Position numbers and translations under genes: made by a program. A DNA stretch of 64,000 nucleotides from Udaeobacter sp035317225 (lineage in GTDB: Bacteria > Verrucomicrobiota > Verrucomicrobiia > Chthoniobacterales > UBA10450): contig DATHHK010000059.1 of NCBI GenBank assembly GCA_035317225.1, forward strand, positions 1-64,000, read 5' to 3'. The notes below the pieces were generated by a model. The model did not search any database and was not told the DNA's origin. It was given only the letters and a program-made list of their open reading frames with translations. Shown here piece after piece: positions 17,611-25,519 of the stretch (positions are counted from its first letter, which is position 1; each line of letters begins with the position of its first letter).

Positions 17611-18150
17611 TCAGACGTTATCCAATTCTAGCGGTTTCTCGGCCACGACGCGCCATGCTTCTACATCGGCGCGGCTTCGTGTCGGTGAAATGCATCGGAC
17701 AGCTTTCAATGAATCAAATGTCACTTCAGAAAAGGGCACTTCAATCGAATGCGTCAACAGGCGTCGATCCTGAGCCGACATTCGCTTGTACAGCAGGCTC
17801 AAGTGCGGACTGAGTTGGTAATCAGACGAATCTTGTGCTGCTGTCCGAATGCTTTCATTAAGCTGCTGCAATTGTTTGCTCCGAGAGAAGTGTACAAAAA
17901 GCGTCTTAATAAACTCAGAGGAACTACCGACATTTAGGACTTGGAGAGCAATTCGTTTGCTACTTCGTCCGGCTTTTGAAAGCACTTCGTCAATTGTATC
18001 CGTGCAATCCACTCCGACGTGAACCGTCACATGCGGTTCAAATTCAAGGGCGGCGTATCGTTCCGCGAGATCGTTAACAATATTCTGGAAATACCCGCGT
18101 GCAGGCTCAGTTGGAATGAGCCAGTAAGCAATAACGATTTGGCGAGACAC
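17611..18150 (-). CDS. 2H phosphoesterase (LigT / cyclic phosphodiesterase-like)
   Basis: Two HxTx-type motifs, His40-Val-Thr42 (PHVTVHVG) and His116-Leu-Ser118 (PHLSLLYK), place this 179-residue protein in the 2H phosphoesterase superfamily. These enzymes hydrolyse or ligate 2',3'-cyclic phosphate or 2'-5' linkages in RNA or nucleotides. The overall sequence is closest in feel to the plant/yeast cyclic phosphodiesterase branch. The second motif has Ser in place of Thr, which is common. No neighbour hints at the substrate. Confidence 0.82.
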   Translation of the reverse strand: MSRQIVIAYWLIPTEPARGYFQNIVNDLAERYAALEFEPHVTVHVGVDCTDTIDEVLSKAGRSSKRIALQVLNVGSSSEFIKTLFVHFSRSKQLQQLNESIRTAAQDSSDYQLSPHLSLLYKRMSAQDRRLLTHSIEVPFSEVTFDSLKAVRCISPTRSRADVEAWRVVAEKPLELDNV

Positions 18151-18311
18151 AAGTTACTAACGATCTCTTTGTAGCGGGAGGCGTGTCGCCCTGCAAAGAC
18201 TAATCCCCCGCTGCGATTGTATCGAAAATCACTCGCGATCCCTTGCGCACCTGTCCGATTTGGCGTTGTCTTCCCGCCCCAATAAGGTTCTACTGAACAG
18301 GAACACCTTTT

Positions 18312-18674
18312 ATGCCGACAAATGTTCTGGGAACTGAGCTGAAATGTTGTTGTCGCGATCCGATCACCGGATTTTACCGGGACGGTTTTTGCCGCACCGG
18401 GCCTGAGGATATCGGGCTTCATACGGTCTGCGTGAAAGTGACACGGGAATTTCTCGATTTTTCTGTGCTCGATGGAAATGACCTTGTCACGCCACATCCG
18501 GAATGGGGTTTCCCCGGACTGAAGCCAGGCGACAAATGGTGCGTCTGCGTGACACGCTGGAAAAGCGCGCTGGATCACAACCGCGCGGCTCCTGTTGATC
18601 TTGAAGCAACGCATGCTTCCGCGCTCGAGTTCGTCACGCTGGAAGAACTGAAAGCATACGCACTCTCTGAGTAA
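18312..18674 (+). CDS. DUF2237 family protein
   Basis: The 120-residue protein matches the DUF2237 pattern: NVLGTELKCC near the start, then TGFYRDGFCRTGPEDIGLHT, VCVKVTREFLDFS and GDKWCVCVTRWKSAL. It ends in an acidic helix. The family is widespread, about 120 residues long and uncharacterised. Several conserved cysteines (C12, C13, C14) suggest metal or redox chemistry, but that is a guess. It sits alone ahead of the LolC/E gene. Confidence 0.88.
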   Translation: MPTNVLGTELKCCCRDPITGFYRDGFCRTGPEDIGLHTVCVKVTREFLDFSVLDGNDLVTPHPEWGFPGLKPGDKWCVCVTRWKSALDHNRAAPVDLEATHASALEFVTLEELKAYALSE

Positions 18675-18721
18675 AGCGTGCGTTTGAATTCGACCAAGTT
18701 TGCCGCCACGCTAATCCCGAA

Positions 18722-20014
18722 TTGAAGCTTCCGTTTAGTCTTTTCCTGGCGCTGCGGTATTTGAAACCAAAGCGTACCTTTCTTTCGATCATCACGCTGA
18801 TTTCAGTGCTCGGCGTAATGCTCGGCGTGACGGTCTTGATTCTCGTCATTTCTGTTATGACCGGGTTCGATCGGGAACTGCGCCAGAAAGTGATCGATTT
18901 CGATGCGCACATTCTCGTGAGCACGGAAGACGTCTTGCGCGACTGGCGAGCACTCAAAACAAAAATCGATAACACGCCCGGCGTAGTCGCAACGGCTCCC
19001 TACATTCAGGGGCCGGTCATCGTGGAATTTCAAAACCGGCGGGTCGCCCCGCTGATTCGCGGAGTCGATCCGGTCGAGGAAGAGAAGGTCATCCCGCTGC
19101 GAAAATTCATCAAATACGGCAACCTCAACCTGGAAGGGGATTCCACCGTACTCGGAATCGAGCTCGCGCGTAAATTGCAAGCGAACGTCGGTGATAAAAT
19201 CACCGTCTATTCGCCGGGCAACCTTGGACAGATTCTCGACGGCATCAAGAAATTGGAGACCGCCAAGGGCGACGAGGAAAAAAAAGCGATCGACCAATTG
19301 CGCGAGGTGATCCTGCCGAAAGAACTGACTATTACCGGCATCTTTGAGACTGGCCACTACCTGCACGATTCCGAGTATCTGCTCGTGCCGGTCTATGTAG
19401 GGCAGGAGTTATATGGGCTGCAAGACGGATTGCACGGCATCACCGTTCGGACTGACAACCCGTACAGCGCCGAGCGAGTCAAACAGGCGATCGATCAATT
19501 TCTCCAACCACCAGAATACGCACAGACCTGGATTGACATGAACCACCAATTTTTCGAAGCCGTGCGACTAGAGCGCAGCGTAATGTTTTTCCTGTTGTTT
19601 TTTATCGTGGTTGTCGCGGCCTTTGGAATCATGAGCACGCTCATCACGGTAACAGTGCAAAAGCGACGCGAGATTGGAATTATGAAAGCCCTCGGAGCGA
19701 ACATTGCGCAAGTCATCTGGGTTTTTCTCGGGCAGGGAACGATCGTCGGTCTCTTTGGAACTCTGACAGGATTAGGACTCGGGATGACGTTAATTCGTTA
19801 CCGCAACGAGTTCAGCCAGTGGCTGGCTGCGACGTTGCACATCGAAGTCTTCCCGCGCGAAGTTTATCAGTTTTCGGCAATCCCGGCGGAGGTCATTCCA
19901 AGAGATGTCGCCATCATTTGTATCAGCGCATTTTTTATCTGCTCAATTGCCGCGCTGATTCCCGCATACTTTGCCGCACGGCTCGACCCGGTGAAAGCCT
20001 TGCGTTATGAATAG
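18722..20014 (+). CDS. LolC/E family ABC transporter permease
   Basis: The 430-residue protein has one N-terminal span (residues 19-45). A large periplasmic domain follows (about 46-275), then three C-terminal spans ending in DPVKALRYE. That is the FtsX/MacB-type architecture of LolC/LolE, which extract lipoproteins from the inner membrane for delivery to the outer membrane. The segment VQKRREIGIMKALGAN is the cytoplasmic coupling helix. It starts with TTG (TTGAAGCTTCC). The partner ATPase LolD is not adjacent. The 3' end overlaps the convergent gene by ten bases. Confidence 0.88.
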   Translation: MKLPFSLFLALRYLKPKRTFLSIITLISVLGVMLGVTVLILVISVMTGFDRELRQKVIDFDAHILVSTEDVLRDWRALKTKIDNTPGVVATAPYIQGPVIVEFQNRRVAPLIRGVDPVEEEKVIPLRKFIKYGNLNLEGDSTVLGIELARKLQANVGDKITVYSPGNLGQILDGIKKLETAKGDEEKKAIDQLREVILPKELTITGIFETGHYLHDSEYLLVPVYVGQELYGLQDGLHGITVRTDNPYSAERVKQAIDQFLQPPEYAQTWIDMNHQFFEAVRLERSVMFFLLFFIVVVAAFGIMSTLITVTVQKRREIGIMKALGANIAQVIWVFLGQGTIVGLFGTLTGLGLGMTLIRYRNEFSQWLAATLHIEVFPREVYQFSAIPAEVIPRDVAIICISAFFICSIAALIPAYFAARLDPVKALRYE

Positions 20015-20499
20015 CTTCTTCTTTTACTTCCGCCCGTGCTCGCAATCGAGTTCACAAAGGCCTCAAATATGGACATGGTGTAGTCATATCCTTTCGCCCA
20101 TTCACTTTGACGCGGGCCGGCTACGTTAAGGACATCGATCTTGTTCGTGCGGACAAAATCGGCGATCAACTGCGCAGCCTTTTCAGTGGAAACGTTGGAA
20201 GAGTCAATCAGTTCGTGCGGCCGTTGTTGCTCAACGCAGAAGTGAACCGTTTGCTCGGTTCCGCCGCTCAGTTTGCCAGGGTAAATGATAACGGTTCCAT
20301 CGGAATCTTTAACGTTCTGCAGCGTTCTCTCAATGAAACCGCCGCTTTCCAACTCCTTAACTGGATAGCGATCTGGAATCCTGCCGAATTCATCGAGACG
20401 CCCAGTTGGACACCAACCGCCAGCGTCGATTCCGTGCTTCAGCGCAACATCAAGCGCTGCACGATCCACGCCCGTTTGTCCGCCCGAGATGATTTTCAC
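20005..20499 (-). CDS. Putative molybdenum carrier / SLOG-like protein
   Basis: This 164-residue Rossmann-like protein opens with IISGGQTGVDRAALDVALKH and WCPTGRLDEFGRIPDRYPV. That is the signature of the putative molybdenum carrier family, related to lysine decarboxylase-like and SLOG nucleotide-binding folds. A cofactor or nucleotide would bind at GGQTGVDR. GTG start. The 3' end overlaps the LolC/E gene tail by ten bases in convergent orientation. The molybdenum link comes from the family name (structural work on a Moco carrier) and is unproven here. Confidence 0.8.
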   Translation of the reverse strand: MKIISGGQTGVDRAALDVALKHGIDAGGWCPTGRLDEFGRIPDRYPVKELESGGFIERTLQNVKDSDGTVIIYPGKLSGGTEQTVHFCVEQQRPHELIDSSNVSTEKAAQLIADFVRTNKIDVLNVAGPRQSEWAKGYDYTMSIFEAFVNSIASTGGSKRRSYS

Positions 20500-20514
20500 C
20501 TTCCTTCGGCGCGC

Positions 20515-20901
20515 TTAGTCCCCCGTAGGAACGATATCCGCGCGCTCGACCATTAAGATCACAGTTCGTTCAGGCGCGCGCGTGCGATGACGGACACCCC
20601 TGAGCACAACGAATCCTTGCCTGGGTGCAAGATCGACAACTCGGTCCTCAAGATCGATCAGGAAATGTCCATCAAGAACGAAAAAGAATTCGTCAATGTC
20701 CTTGTGTTCGTGCCAATGATATTCGCCCTGAATCACCGCCATCCTGACGACAGACTCGTTCACTTTGCATAGCGTCTGGTTGTACCATTTGTCCGTGCAC
20801 GCATCTGCCAGTTTCTGCACATCGATTAGTTCAAGCGGCCCGTGCAAAACGTTGAGGTAAGTCTTATACGGAAAATCTTTCGGCAATTTATTGGACTCCA
20901 T
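20515..20901 (-). CDS. Single-domain cupin protein
   Basis: A small beta-barrel protein of 128 residues. The first cupin motif is HWHEHKDIDEFFFVLDG with metal-binding His-x-His and a downstream Glu, and the second lies in GFVVLRGVRHRTRAPE. A function as sugar isomerase, dioxygenase or sensor cannot be told apart. It lies 15 bp upstream of the molybdenum-carrier-like gene on the same strand. Two larger cupins follow on the same strand, unrelated beyond the fold. Confidence 0.85.
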   Translation of the reverse strand: MESNKLPKDFPYKTYLNVLHGPLELIDVQKLADACTDKWYNQTLCKVNESVVRMAVIQGEYHWHEHKDIDEFFFVLDGHFLIDLEDRVVDLAPRQGFVVLRGVRHRTRAPERTVILMVERADIVPTGD

Positions 20902-20972
20902 GATATGACCTTAAACGCCGAGACCAGACAGCGCACGCGGTGAAGCAGGCAGCCCTACCTGCGAGCTCTAAA

Positions 20973-20994
20973 ACGCAGACATCATTGTCTGCGT
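20973..20994. repeat. Palindrome between cupin genes
   Basis: ACGCAGACA and TGTCTGCGT form a perfect nine-base stem with a TCAT loop. The position just after the stop of the 21002-21490 gene (minus strand) suits a transcript-end hairpin. Confidence 0.55.
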
Positions 20995-21001
20995 CACAAC
21001 A

Positions 21002-21490
21002 TCATTCTTCGCCGTCGAAATAGCCGGTTTCTTCGCCCTTGATGACGATCCGATCCTTGGCTGATGACTTGTTCACCTTCCACTTCCCACTATCTGGGTA
21101 GTAAGTCGACTCGCCGATTGGGTTGTCTGCGATCACGTAATAAATGAAGTCTTCCTGACCGGGGTTGCTAAGTTGATGCGGTTCGTCTGGTCCGAAAATG
21201 AACGCGTCTCCGGGCACGACGTCAGTCGCGCCATCCTTGTGACGAACGCTTCCTTTTCCAGAGACGACTAGATAGAACTCCCATTGGGCCGAATGCGCAT
21301 GATAGGGAAAAGCTTGTTTCCCAGGAGGGACTCGATTCCATTCCAAATCAAATGGATGACGCTTAGACAAATCAAGCGAGCTCGGCTCGCGACCGAGCGC
21401 TTCCGAAATTCCTTTGAATGACACGGCGTATTTGCCGCCGGGTGACTGCCACGGTTCTTCCTTGATCTCGTTTAGATTTATTTTGCGCAT
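21002..21490 (-). CDS. Cupin domain protein, tandem paralogue A
   Basis: The 162-residue protein begins MRKINLNEIKEEPWQSPGGK, then has the block GREPSSLDLSKRHPFDLEWN. The cupin motif follows (PYHAHSAQWEFYLVVSGKG) and then PGDAFIFGPDEPHQLSNPG. It is clearly a duplicate of the next gene, sharing the sequence frame from end to end including the C-terminal YYPDSGKW and YFDGEE. His-x-His and a second-motif His would bind a metal. Possible role as a small-molecule isomerase or sensor, not assigned. Confidence 0.88.
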   Translation of the reverse strand: MRKINLNEIKEEPWQSPGGKYAVSFKGISEALGREPSSLDLSKRHPFDLEWNRVPPGKQAFPYHAHSAQWEFYLVVSGKGSVRHKDGATDVVPGDAFIFGPDEPHQLSNPGQEDFIYYVIADNPIGESTYYPDSGKWKVNKSSAKDRIVIKGEETGYFDGEE

Positions 21491-21498
21491 ACAGAGAA

Positions 21499-21530
21499 AC
21501 TGTAGCGGCGGTCTGTGACCGCCGACCTAT
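21499..21530. repeat. Intergenic repeat (TAGCGGCGG family)
   Basis: TGTAGCGGCGGTC-TGT-GACCGCCG matches the palindrome at 2504-2528. It lies in the 67-bp spacer between the two tandem cupin paralogues. Confidence 0.65.
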
Positions 21531-21557
21531 GTGACACAGACGCCCTAAAGAATCGGT

Positions 21558-22058
21558 TCATTCCTCGCCATCGAAATAATCAGTCTCCGTTCCTTTGACG
21601 ACGACTTCTTCCCGAGCCTCTGTTGTGACCGCCCATTTTCCGCTGTCGGGGTAATAACAGGAGTCACCCGTTGCGCCGCCGCTGCGCGGATTATCGGCGA
21701 TCACGTAATAAACAAAGTCCTCATCGCCCGCATTCCCAAGCTGATGTGCCTCGCCAGGCTGAAAGAAAAAAGCGTCGCCCGGTCCAACCTCGGTGGTCCC
21801 ATCCTTATCGCGGACGCTACCACGGCCGGAACCAACGAGATAAAGCTCTGATTCAGCCGCATGCGCGTGATACGGGCAAAGCGTTTTACCTTTGGGAATT
21901 CGCACTAAGGTCAGATCAAAGGGATGCCGTTTGGACAGGTCGAGCGACTCCGGCTCGCGGCCAAGCGCGATGGAAATATTCTTCATGTACCTATGAAACT
22001 TACCTTTCGGCGATTGCTTCTCCTTCTGAGCGACATCGTTCAAATTCACCTTGTGCAT
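21558..22058 (-). CDS. Cupin domain protein, tandem paralogue B
   Basis: I choose the ATG at 22058 (MHKVNLNDVAQKEKQSPKGK) because it aligns with the start of paralogue A. An upstream ATG at 22085 adds nine residues without a match. The product is then 166 residues. Shared blocks with A include GREPESLDLSKRHPFDL, PYHAHAAESELYLVGSG, PGDAFFFQPGEAHQLGN and the tail YFDGEE. Conserved His-x-His suggests metal binding. Substrate unknown. Confidence 0.87.
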   Translation of the reverse strand: MHKVNLNDVAQKEKQSPKGKFHRYMKNISIALGREPESLDLSKRHPFDLTLVRIPKGKTLCPYHAHAAESELYLVGSGRGSVRDKDGTTEVGPGDAFFFQPGEAHQLGNAGDEDFVYYVIADNPRSGGATGDSCYYPDSGKWAVTTEAREEVVVKGTETDYFDGEE

Positions 22059-22068
22059 ATGGATCAGG

Positions 22069-22341
22069 TCAATCTTTTGCAACAACGTCCCGAGCAGCGA
22101 ATCGACGTCGCGTTGTGATCGAAAAAATAGCTATCCCGGCCCAAATCAAGTTCACAAACGAAGAAGGATAAGCTCGATAAAAGATCGTGTTTACGACCAG
22201 GAGAAGGCTGCCAACGATGTTGAGGAGCTGATAAGGCGCGGAGTCCGCCTCCAATTTCCTGGAGGAAACCATTGTATAAGCGAAAAGGAGAGCTGCGGCT
22301 CCCAGCCATCCAACCGCATCAAGCCATATCTGATTGTTCAT
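22069..22341 (-). CDS. CBU_0592-like small membrane protein
   Basis: The 90-residue protein has three hydrophobic stretches: LDAVGWLGAAALLFAYTM, LLNIVGSLLLVVNTIFYRAY and FVNLIWAGIAIFSI. The pattern of a QLLNIVGSLLLVVNT core and an N-W-A-x-IA end is that of a small family often labelled CBU_0592. Function unknown. It sits just upstream of cupin B on the same strand. Confidence 0.75.
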   Translation of the reverse strand: MNNQIWLDAVGWLGAAALLFAYTMVSSRKLEADSAPYQLLNIVGSLLLVVNTIFYRAYPSSFVNLIWAGIAIFSITTRRRFAARDVVAKD

Positions 22342-22370
22342 GCTCTATTATCTTTGCGTTGAAGACCGCA

Positions 22371-23288
22371 TCACACGTTCAGTTTCTTCGGCAGCTTTTG
22401 TTTGAGTTTTTCCACCGGGTCGAAGAGGTCACCGAGTTTCTTGACGCGGGCGAGGACTTGGTCGGAGCGGAACTTCAGGAGCTCGGGCTTTTTCTTTTTC
22501 AGACAGGTTTCAACTTCAGTCCATCTAACGGGAGTTGAAACAGTTGGTTCTTCCCTGGCGCGTAGTGAATAAACGCAGATCGTCGTCTTGTGTTCGTCGT
22601 TCTGACTCCAATCGACGAACACCTTTCTCTTGCGCACTGACTTGGACATGTTCGAGGTGACCAAATCCCCATGCTCGCGCTCAAGATATTGGGCGAGAGA
22701 CCGCGACAAATCCTTGGTTTGGTCGTAAGTCACCGACGTATTCAGTGGCACGTAAATCTGCAGTCCTTTCGATCCACTCGTTTTGGCAAACGATTTCAGT
22801 TTCATTTTGCCTAACAAATCGCGAAGCCACAGCCCGACCTGGCAGCATTGGACGATGTCGGCTGGCGCACCGGGATCGAGGTCGAACACCATCATGGTCG
22901 GACGTGCGATGTTGTTCTTGCGGGACAGCGACGTATGCAGCTCAAGGTCCGCAAGGTTTGCAGCCCATACGAGTGTCGGCAGATCGTTAGCGAGGCAATA
23001 ATGCATTATTCGCTGGTTGCCTTCGCTCCACACCTTCGCCGTCTGCACCCACTTGGGCCGATGCGACGGACAGTTCTTTTCGTAAAAAAATTCGCCCTCC
23101 ACGCCGTTGGGGTAGCGCTTCATGGTGAGCGGACGATCTCTAAGGTGCGGCAGGAGAACTGGCGCAATGCGGATGAAGTAATCGATCACCTGCCCTTTCG
23201 TGAATCCAGCCTTCGGATACAGCACCTTGTCGAGATTCGATACCTGAATCTTACGATCTTCTACGACTAGTTCGGCTTTTTGGGGCAT
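22371..23288 (-). CDS. LigD-type DNA polymerase domain protein (archaeo-eukaryotic primase fold)
   Basis: A stand-alone 305-residue polymerase domain of the bacterial non-homologous end-joining ligase LigD. It would add nucleotides at broken ends. Catalytic aspartates are expected at D136 and D138 (VFDLDPG) and D226 (VFVDWSQN). The nucleotide-binding motif II reads SGSKGLQIYVPL, with Gln where primases often have His. The matching ligase and phosphoesterase parts are separate genes at 34807 and 35873. No ku gene is seen in the window. Confidence 0.9.
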   Translation of the reverse strand: MPQKAELVVEDRKIQVSNLDKVLYPKAGFTKGQVIDYFIRIAPVLLPHLRDRPLTMKRYPNGVEGEFFYEKNCPSHRPKWVQTAKVWSEGNQRIMHYCLANDLPTLVWAANLADLELHTSLSRKNNIARPTMMVFDLDPGAPADIVQCCQVGLWLRDLLGKMKLKSFAKTSGSKGLQIYVPLNTSVTYDQTKDLSRSLAQYLEREHGDLVTSNMSKSVRKRKVFVDWSQNDEHKTTICVYSLRAREEPTVSTPVRWTEVETCLKKKKPELLKFRSDQVLARVKKLGDLFDPVEKLKQKLPKKLNV

Positions 23289-23295
23289 TACGTTA

Positions 23296-23327
23296 AGAGA
23301 TTCCTCGACTTCGCTCGGAATGACAAA
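23296..23327. repeat. Dispersed repeat with TTCCTCGACTTCGCTCGGAA core
   Basis: The sequence between the polymerase and lpxK genes contains a 25-base element whose core pairs TTCC with GGAA around CGACTTCGCTCG. From memory this element is widely dispersed in soil bacterial genomes. Only one copy is in the window. Confidence 0.55.
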
Positions 23328-23330
23328 CGT

Positions 23331-24521
23331 TCAGGCGAAGAATCGCTCAGGCGGAAGCACAGGCTGCGGTTTGCAAATTCGCGCCACACAATGTTCCCAG
23401 CTTTCGTGGCCGCTAAGGATATCAATTTCCACTCGCAAGAAATAAATGGGCACCTTCATTTCGGTCTCGGGCAAACGCGGCATGCGCACCGAATCTTTTT
23501 CTGTTGTCACGATCATCTCCAAGTCCCTGCGGATACAACGTTTGATGAAACTGATTAGCTCCGCTTCGGAATAGTAATGATGATCAATGTAACGCGTGGC
23601 CAGATCGACACGCGCACCGAGCTTTGCCAATGCGGCTTCAAAGCTTTCCGGCGCGGCGATGGCGCTGATCGAGCCGATGAAAGTATCACGTAAACCTTCC
23701 AGCGGCACTTTTTCACCTGTGAAGACATTTTGCAGATACAGCGGCTTATGCGCGCATTCGATAATCTCGGCGGTGCGATTGTAACGGCGAATGCGCTTCA
23801 CCAGGGCATCATTCGGTTCGCCGGTGTTTTTCGTGATGAAGATGTAGCTGGCGCGGCGCAGATTTCGCGGCGCCTCGCGCAGCGTGCCTCGAGGAAGAAG
23901 GAATTCATTGCCAAACGGGGCTTGCCGATCCACAAGGACGATGTCCAGCCGATGTTTGAGATGAAGGTACTGCAAACCGTCATCTAGCAGCAACGTATCA
24001 ACCTTCCATTTTTCGATGGCAAGCAGACCGCTTTTGACACGGTCTTTGTCCACGAGGACGATCACGTTCTTCAAGTTATGCGCGAGCATGTAAGGCTCAT
24101 CCCCGGCAGTACGTGAATCCAGCAAGAGCGATGCGCCGTCGGAGACAATCCGCGGAGGATCGGCTTCTCCTTTGTACAGCCGACTTAGCAAACTTCGTTT
24201 GCGCGGCACGCTTTTATAACCGCGACTCAGAATTGCCACCCGACGCCCGCCGGTTTGCAACGCCCGAGCAATTTTTTCGACGATCGGCGTCTTGCCCGTA
24301 CCTCCGACAGTCAGGTTGCCCACGCTGATCACCAGAACGCCAAGCGCGCGCTCACGGAAAATTCTTTTCCGGTAAAAATAAAGCCGGAGCTGCACGACTC
24401 GATCGTAGACGAAGGAAAGTGCGTAAAGGATCCCGCGTAAAATCGAGGCGCGAACGCCATGACGGCGTTCGAGCACAACGTCAATTCCAAACTGCTCCAG
24501 GTTTTCAAGCCGCCGGCCCAT
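23331..24521 (-). CDS. lpxK: Tetraacyldisaccharide 4'-kinase
   Basis: LpxK phosphorylates the 4' position of the lipid A precursor at the cytoplasmic face of the inner membrane. The 396-residue protein carries a P-loop at residues 73-79 (GGTGKTP), preceded by ISVGNLTV. The downstream blocks LLDDGLQYLHLKHRLDIVLV and LLPRGTLREAPRNLRRA are typical of LpxK. An N-terminal membrane-associating helix (residues 29-52) is present. It shows that the organism makes lipid A. Lies 12 bp downstream of thrB, so probably co-transcribed. Confidence 0.95.
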   Translation of the reverse strand: MGRRLENLEQFGIDVVLERRHGVRASILRGILYALSFVYDRVVQLRLYFYRKRIFRERALGVLVISVGNLTVGGTGKTPIVEKIARALQTGGRRVAILSRGYKSVPRKRSLLSRLYKGEADPPRIVSDGASLLLDSRTAGDEPYMLAHNLKNVIVLVDKDRVKSGLLAIEKWKVDTLLLDDGLQYLHLKHRLDIVLVDRQAPFGNEFLLPRGTLREAPRNLRRASYIFITKNTGEPNDALVKRIRRYNRTAEIIECAHKPLYLQNVFTGEKVPLEGLRDTFIGSISAIAAPESFEAALAKLGARVDLATRYIDHHYYSEAELISFIKRCIRRDLEMIVTTEKDSVRMPRLPETEMKVPIYFLRVEIDILSGHESWEHCVARICKPQPVLPPERFFA

Positions 24522-24533
24522 AATAAATGGTGT

Positions 24534-25430
24534 TCAGTGATCAGTAATCTGTGATCGGATTACATGTGCGCCTCGGTTATCGGCGCGCGTGACGATTGTA
24601 CGAGACAACAATGGTCGGGCGGCGCGCTTCATTGCCGCAGCGATCCGATCTGGATGTTGCAACGTAATGGCGCAGATTGCCGAGCCACTACCGCTAAGGA
24701 AGGCGCCAAGCGCACCCGCTTTTTCCGCCGCAGCGATGACGCCAGGAAGAAACGGCATCAGTTTCGCGCGAAACGGTTGATGAAGGAAATCGACGAATGC
24801 GCTCCGCAGATTTTTGTAATTTTTTGAAGCGAAGGCCGCAGTGATTGCACACGCGTTTCCACAATTCTCAACCGCTGCGGCATGCGAAATTTTGGATGGC
24901 AGGAGCCTGCGCGCTATCGAAGTTCGAATTTCAAGCGCCGGGACCAGTAAAACGAAATATAGCTGCGGCGAAACTCCAAAGCGCTGAAAGGCTGGGACAC
25001 CGCGCGTCAGCCGGTCGGCGCGGAGCGCCGATCCTAACACCACCGTAAAACCGCCGAAGGTTGCCGGCGCAGCGTTATCGGGATGACCTTCCAATTCGGC
25101 GCATAGTTTGAACAGCGTGAATTGATCGAGCGGAGCGCCGCTGAGCCGGTTAAGGCCATCCAAAATGCCAAGGCGAATGGTTGCGCTGCCGCCCAGACCT
25201 CGCGAGCGGGGAATTTCTTCGACGCTTGAAAAAGAAAAACGAAACATACGGCAACGGGCCTGTTTAAAAAATCGTCCCGCGGCGTCTGAGACAATTTGCG
25301 GGTGGGGTTGTTCCGGCCCCCGACCGCTAGTAACTGTTACGTTGTTGTAAATGCGCAGTGCGACACCGAGGCAATCGAAACCAGGACCCAGATTTGAGGT
25401 GCTCGCCGGAACGCGAACCGTAACTTGCAT
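24534..25430 (-). CDS. thrB: Homoserine kinase
   Basis: ThrB phosphorylates homoserine in threonine synthesis. The ATG at 25430 is chosen because the family start (QVTVRVPASTSNLGPGFDCL) begins there. The 40 codons upstream are not family-like. GHMP kinase motif I is VPASTSNLGPGFD, and the ATP-binding motif II appears as SRGLGGSATIRLG with Gly in place of the usual Ser. The last residues (VIRSQITDH) look derived from a GATCAGTGATCA-type repeat at 24534-24560. 298 residues, normal length. Precedes lpxK by 12 bp and is divergent from the methyltransferase gene. Confidence 0.93.
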   Translation of the reverse strand: MQVTVRVPASTSNLGPGFDCLGVALRIYNNVTVTSGRGPEQPHPQIVSDAAGRFFKQARCRMFRFSFSSVEEIPRSRGLGGSATIRLGILDGLNRLSGAPLDQFTLFKLCAELEGHPDNAAPATFGGFTVVLGSALRADRLTRGVPAFQRFGVSPQLYFVLLVPALEIRTSIARRLLPSKISHAAAVENCGNACAITAAFASKNYKNLRSAFVDFLHQPFRAKLMPFLPGVIAAAEKAGALGAFLSGSGSAICAITLQHPDRIAAAMKRAARPLLSRTIVTRADNRGAHVIRSQITDH

Positions 25431-25519
25431 TCGGAGACAGAGTGTAGCGACGCCCAGCTTTAGCGGCAACCGGTCCCTTAGGCTATGCCGTGTCGAAAGT
25501 ATGCCATTGGATATGGGTG

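Noticed and set aside
17360..17631. Short ORFs in the TPR/2H-phosphoesterase spacer
   Set aside because: They change frame and sense with the repeats; no protein-like composition.
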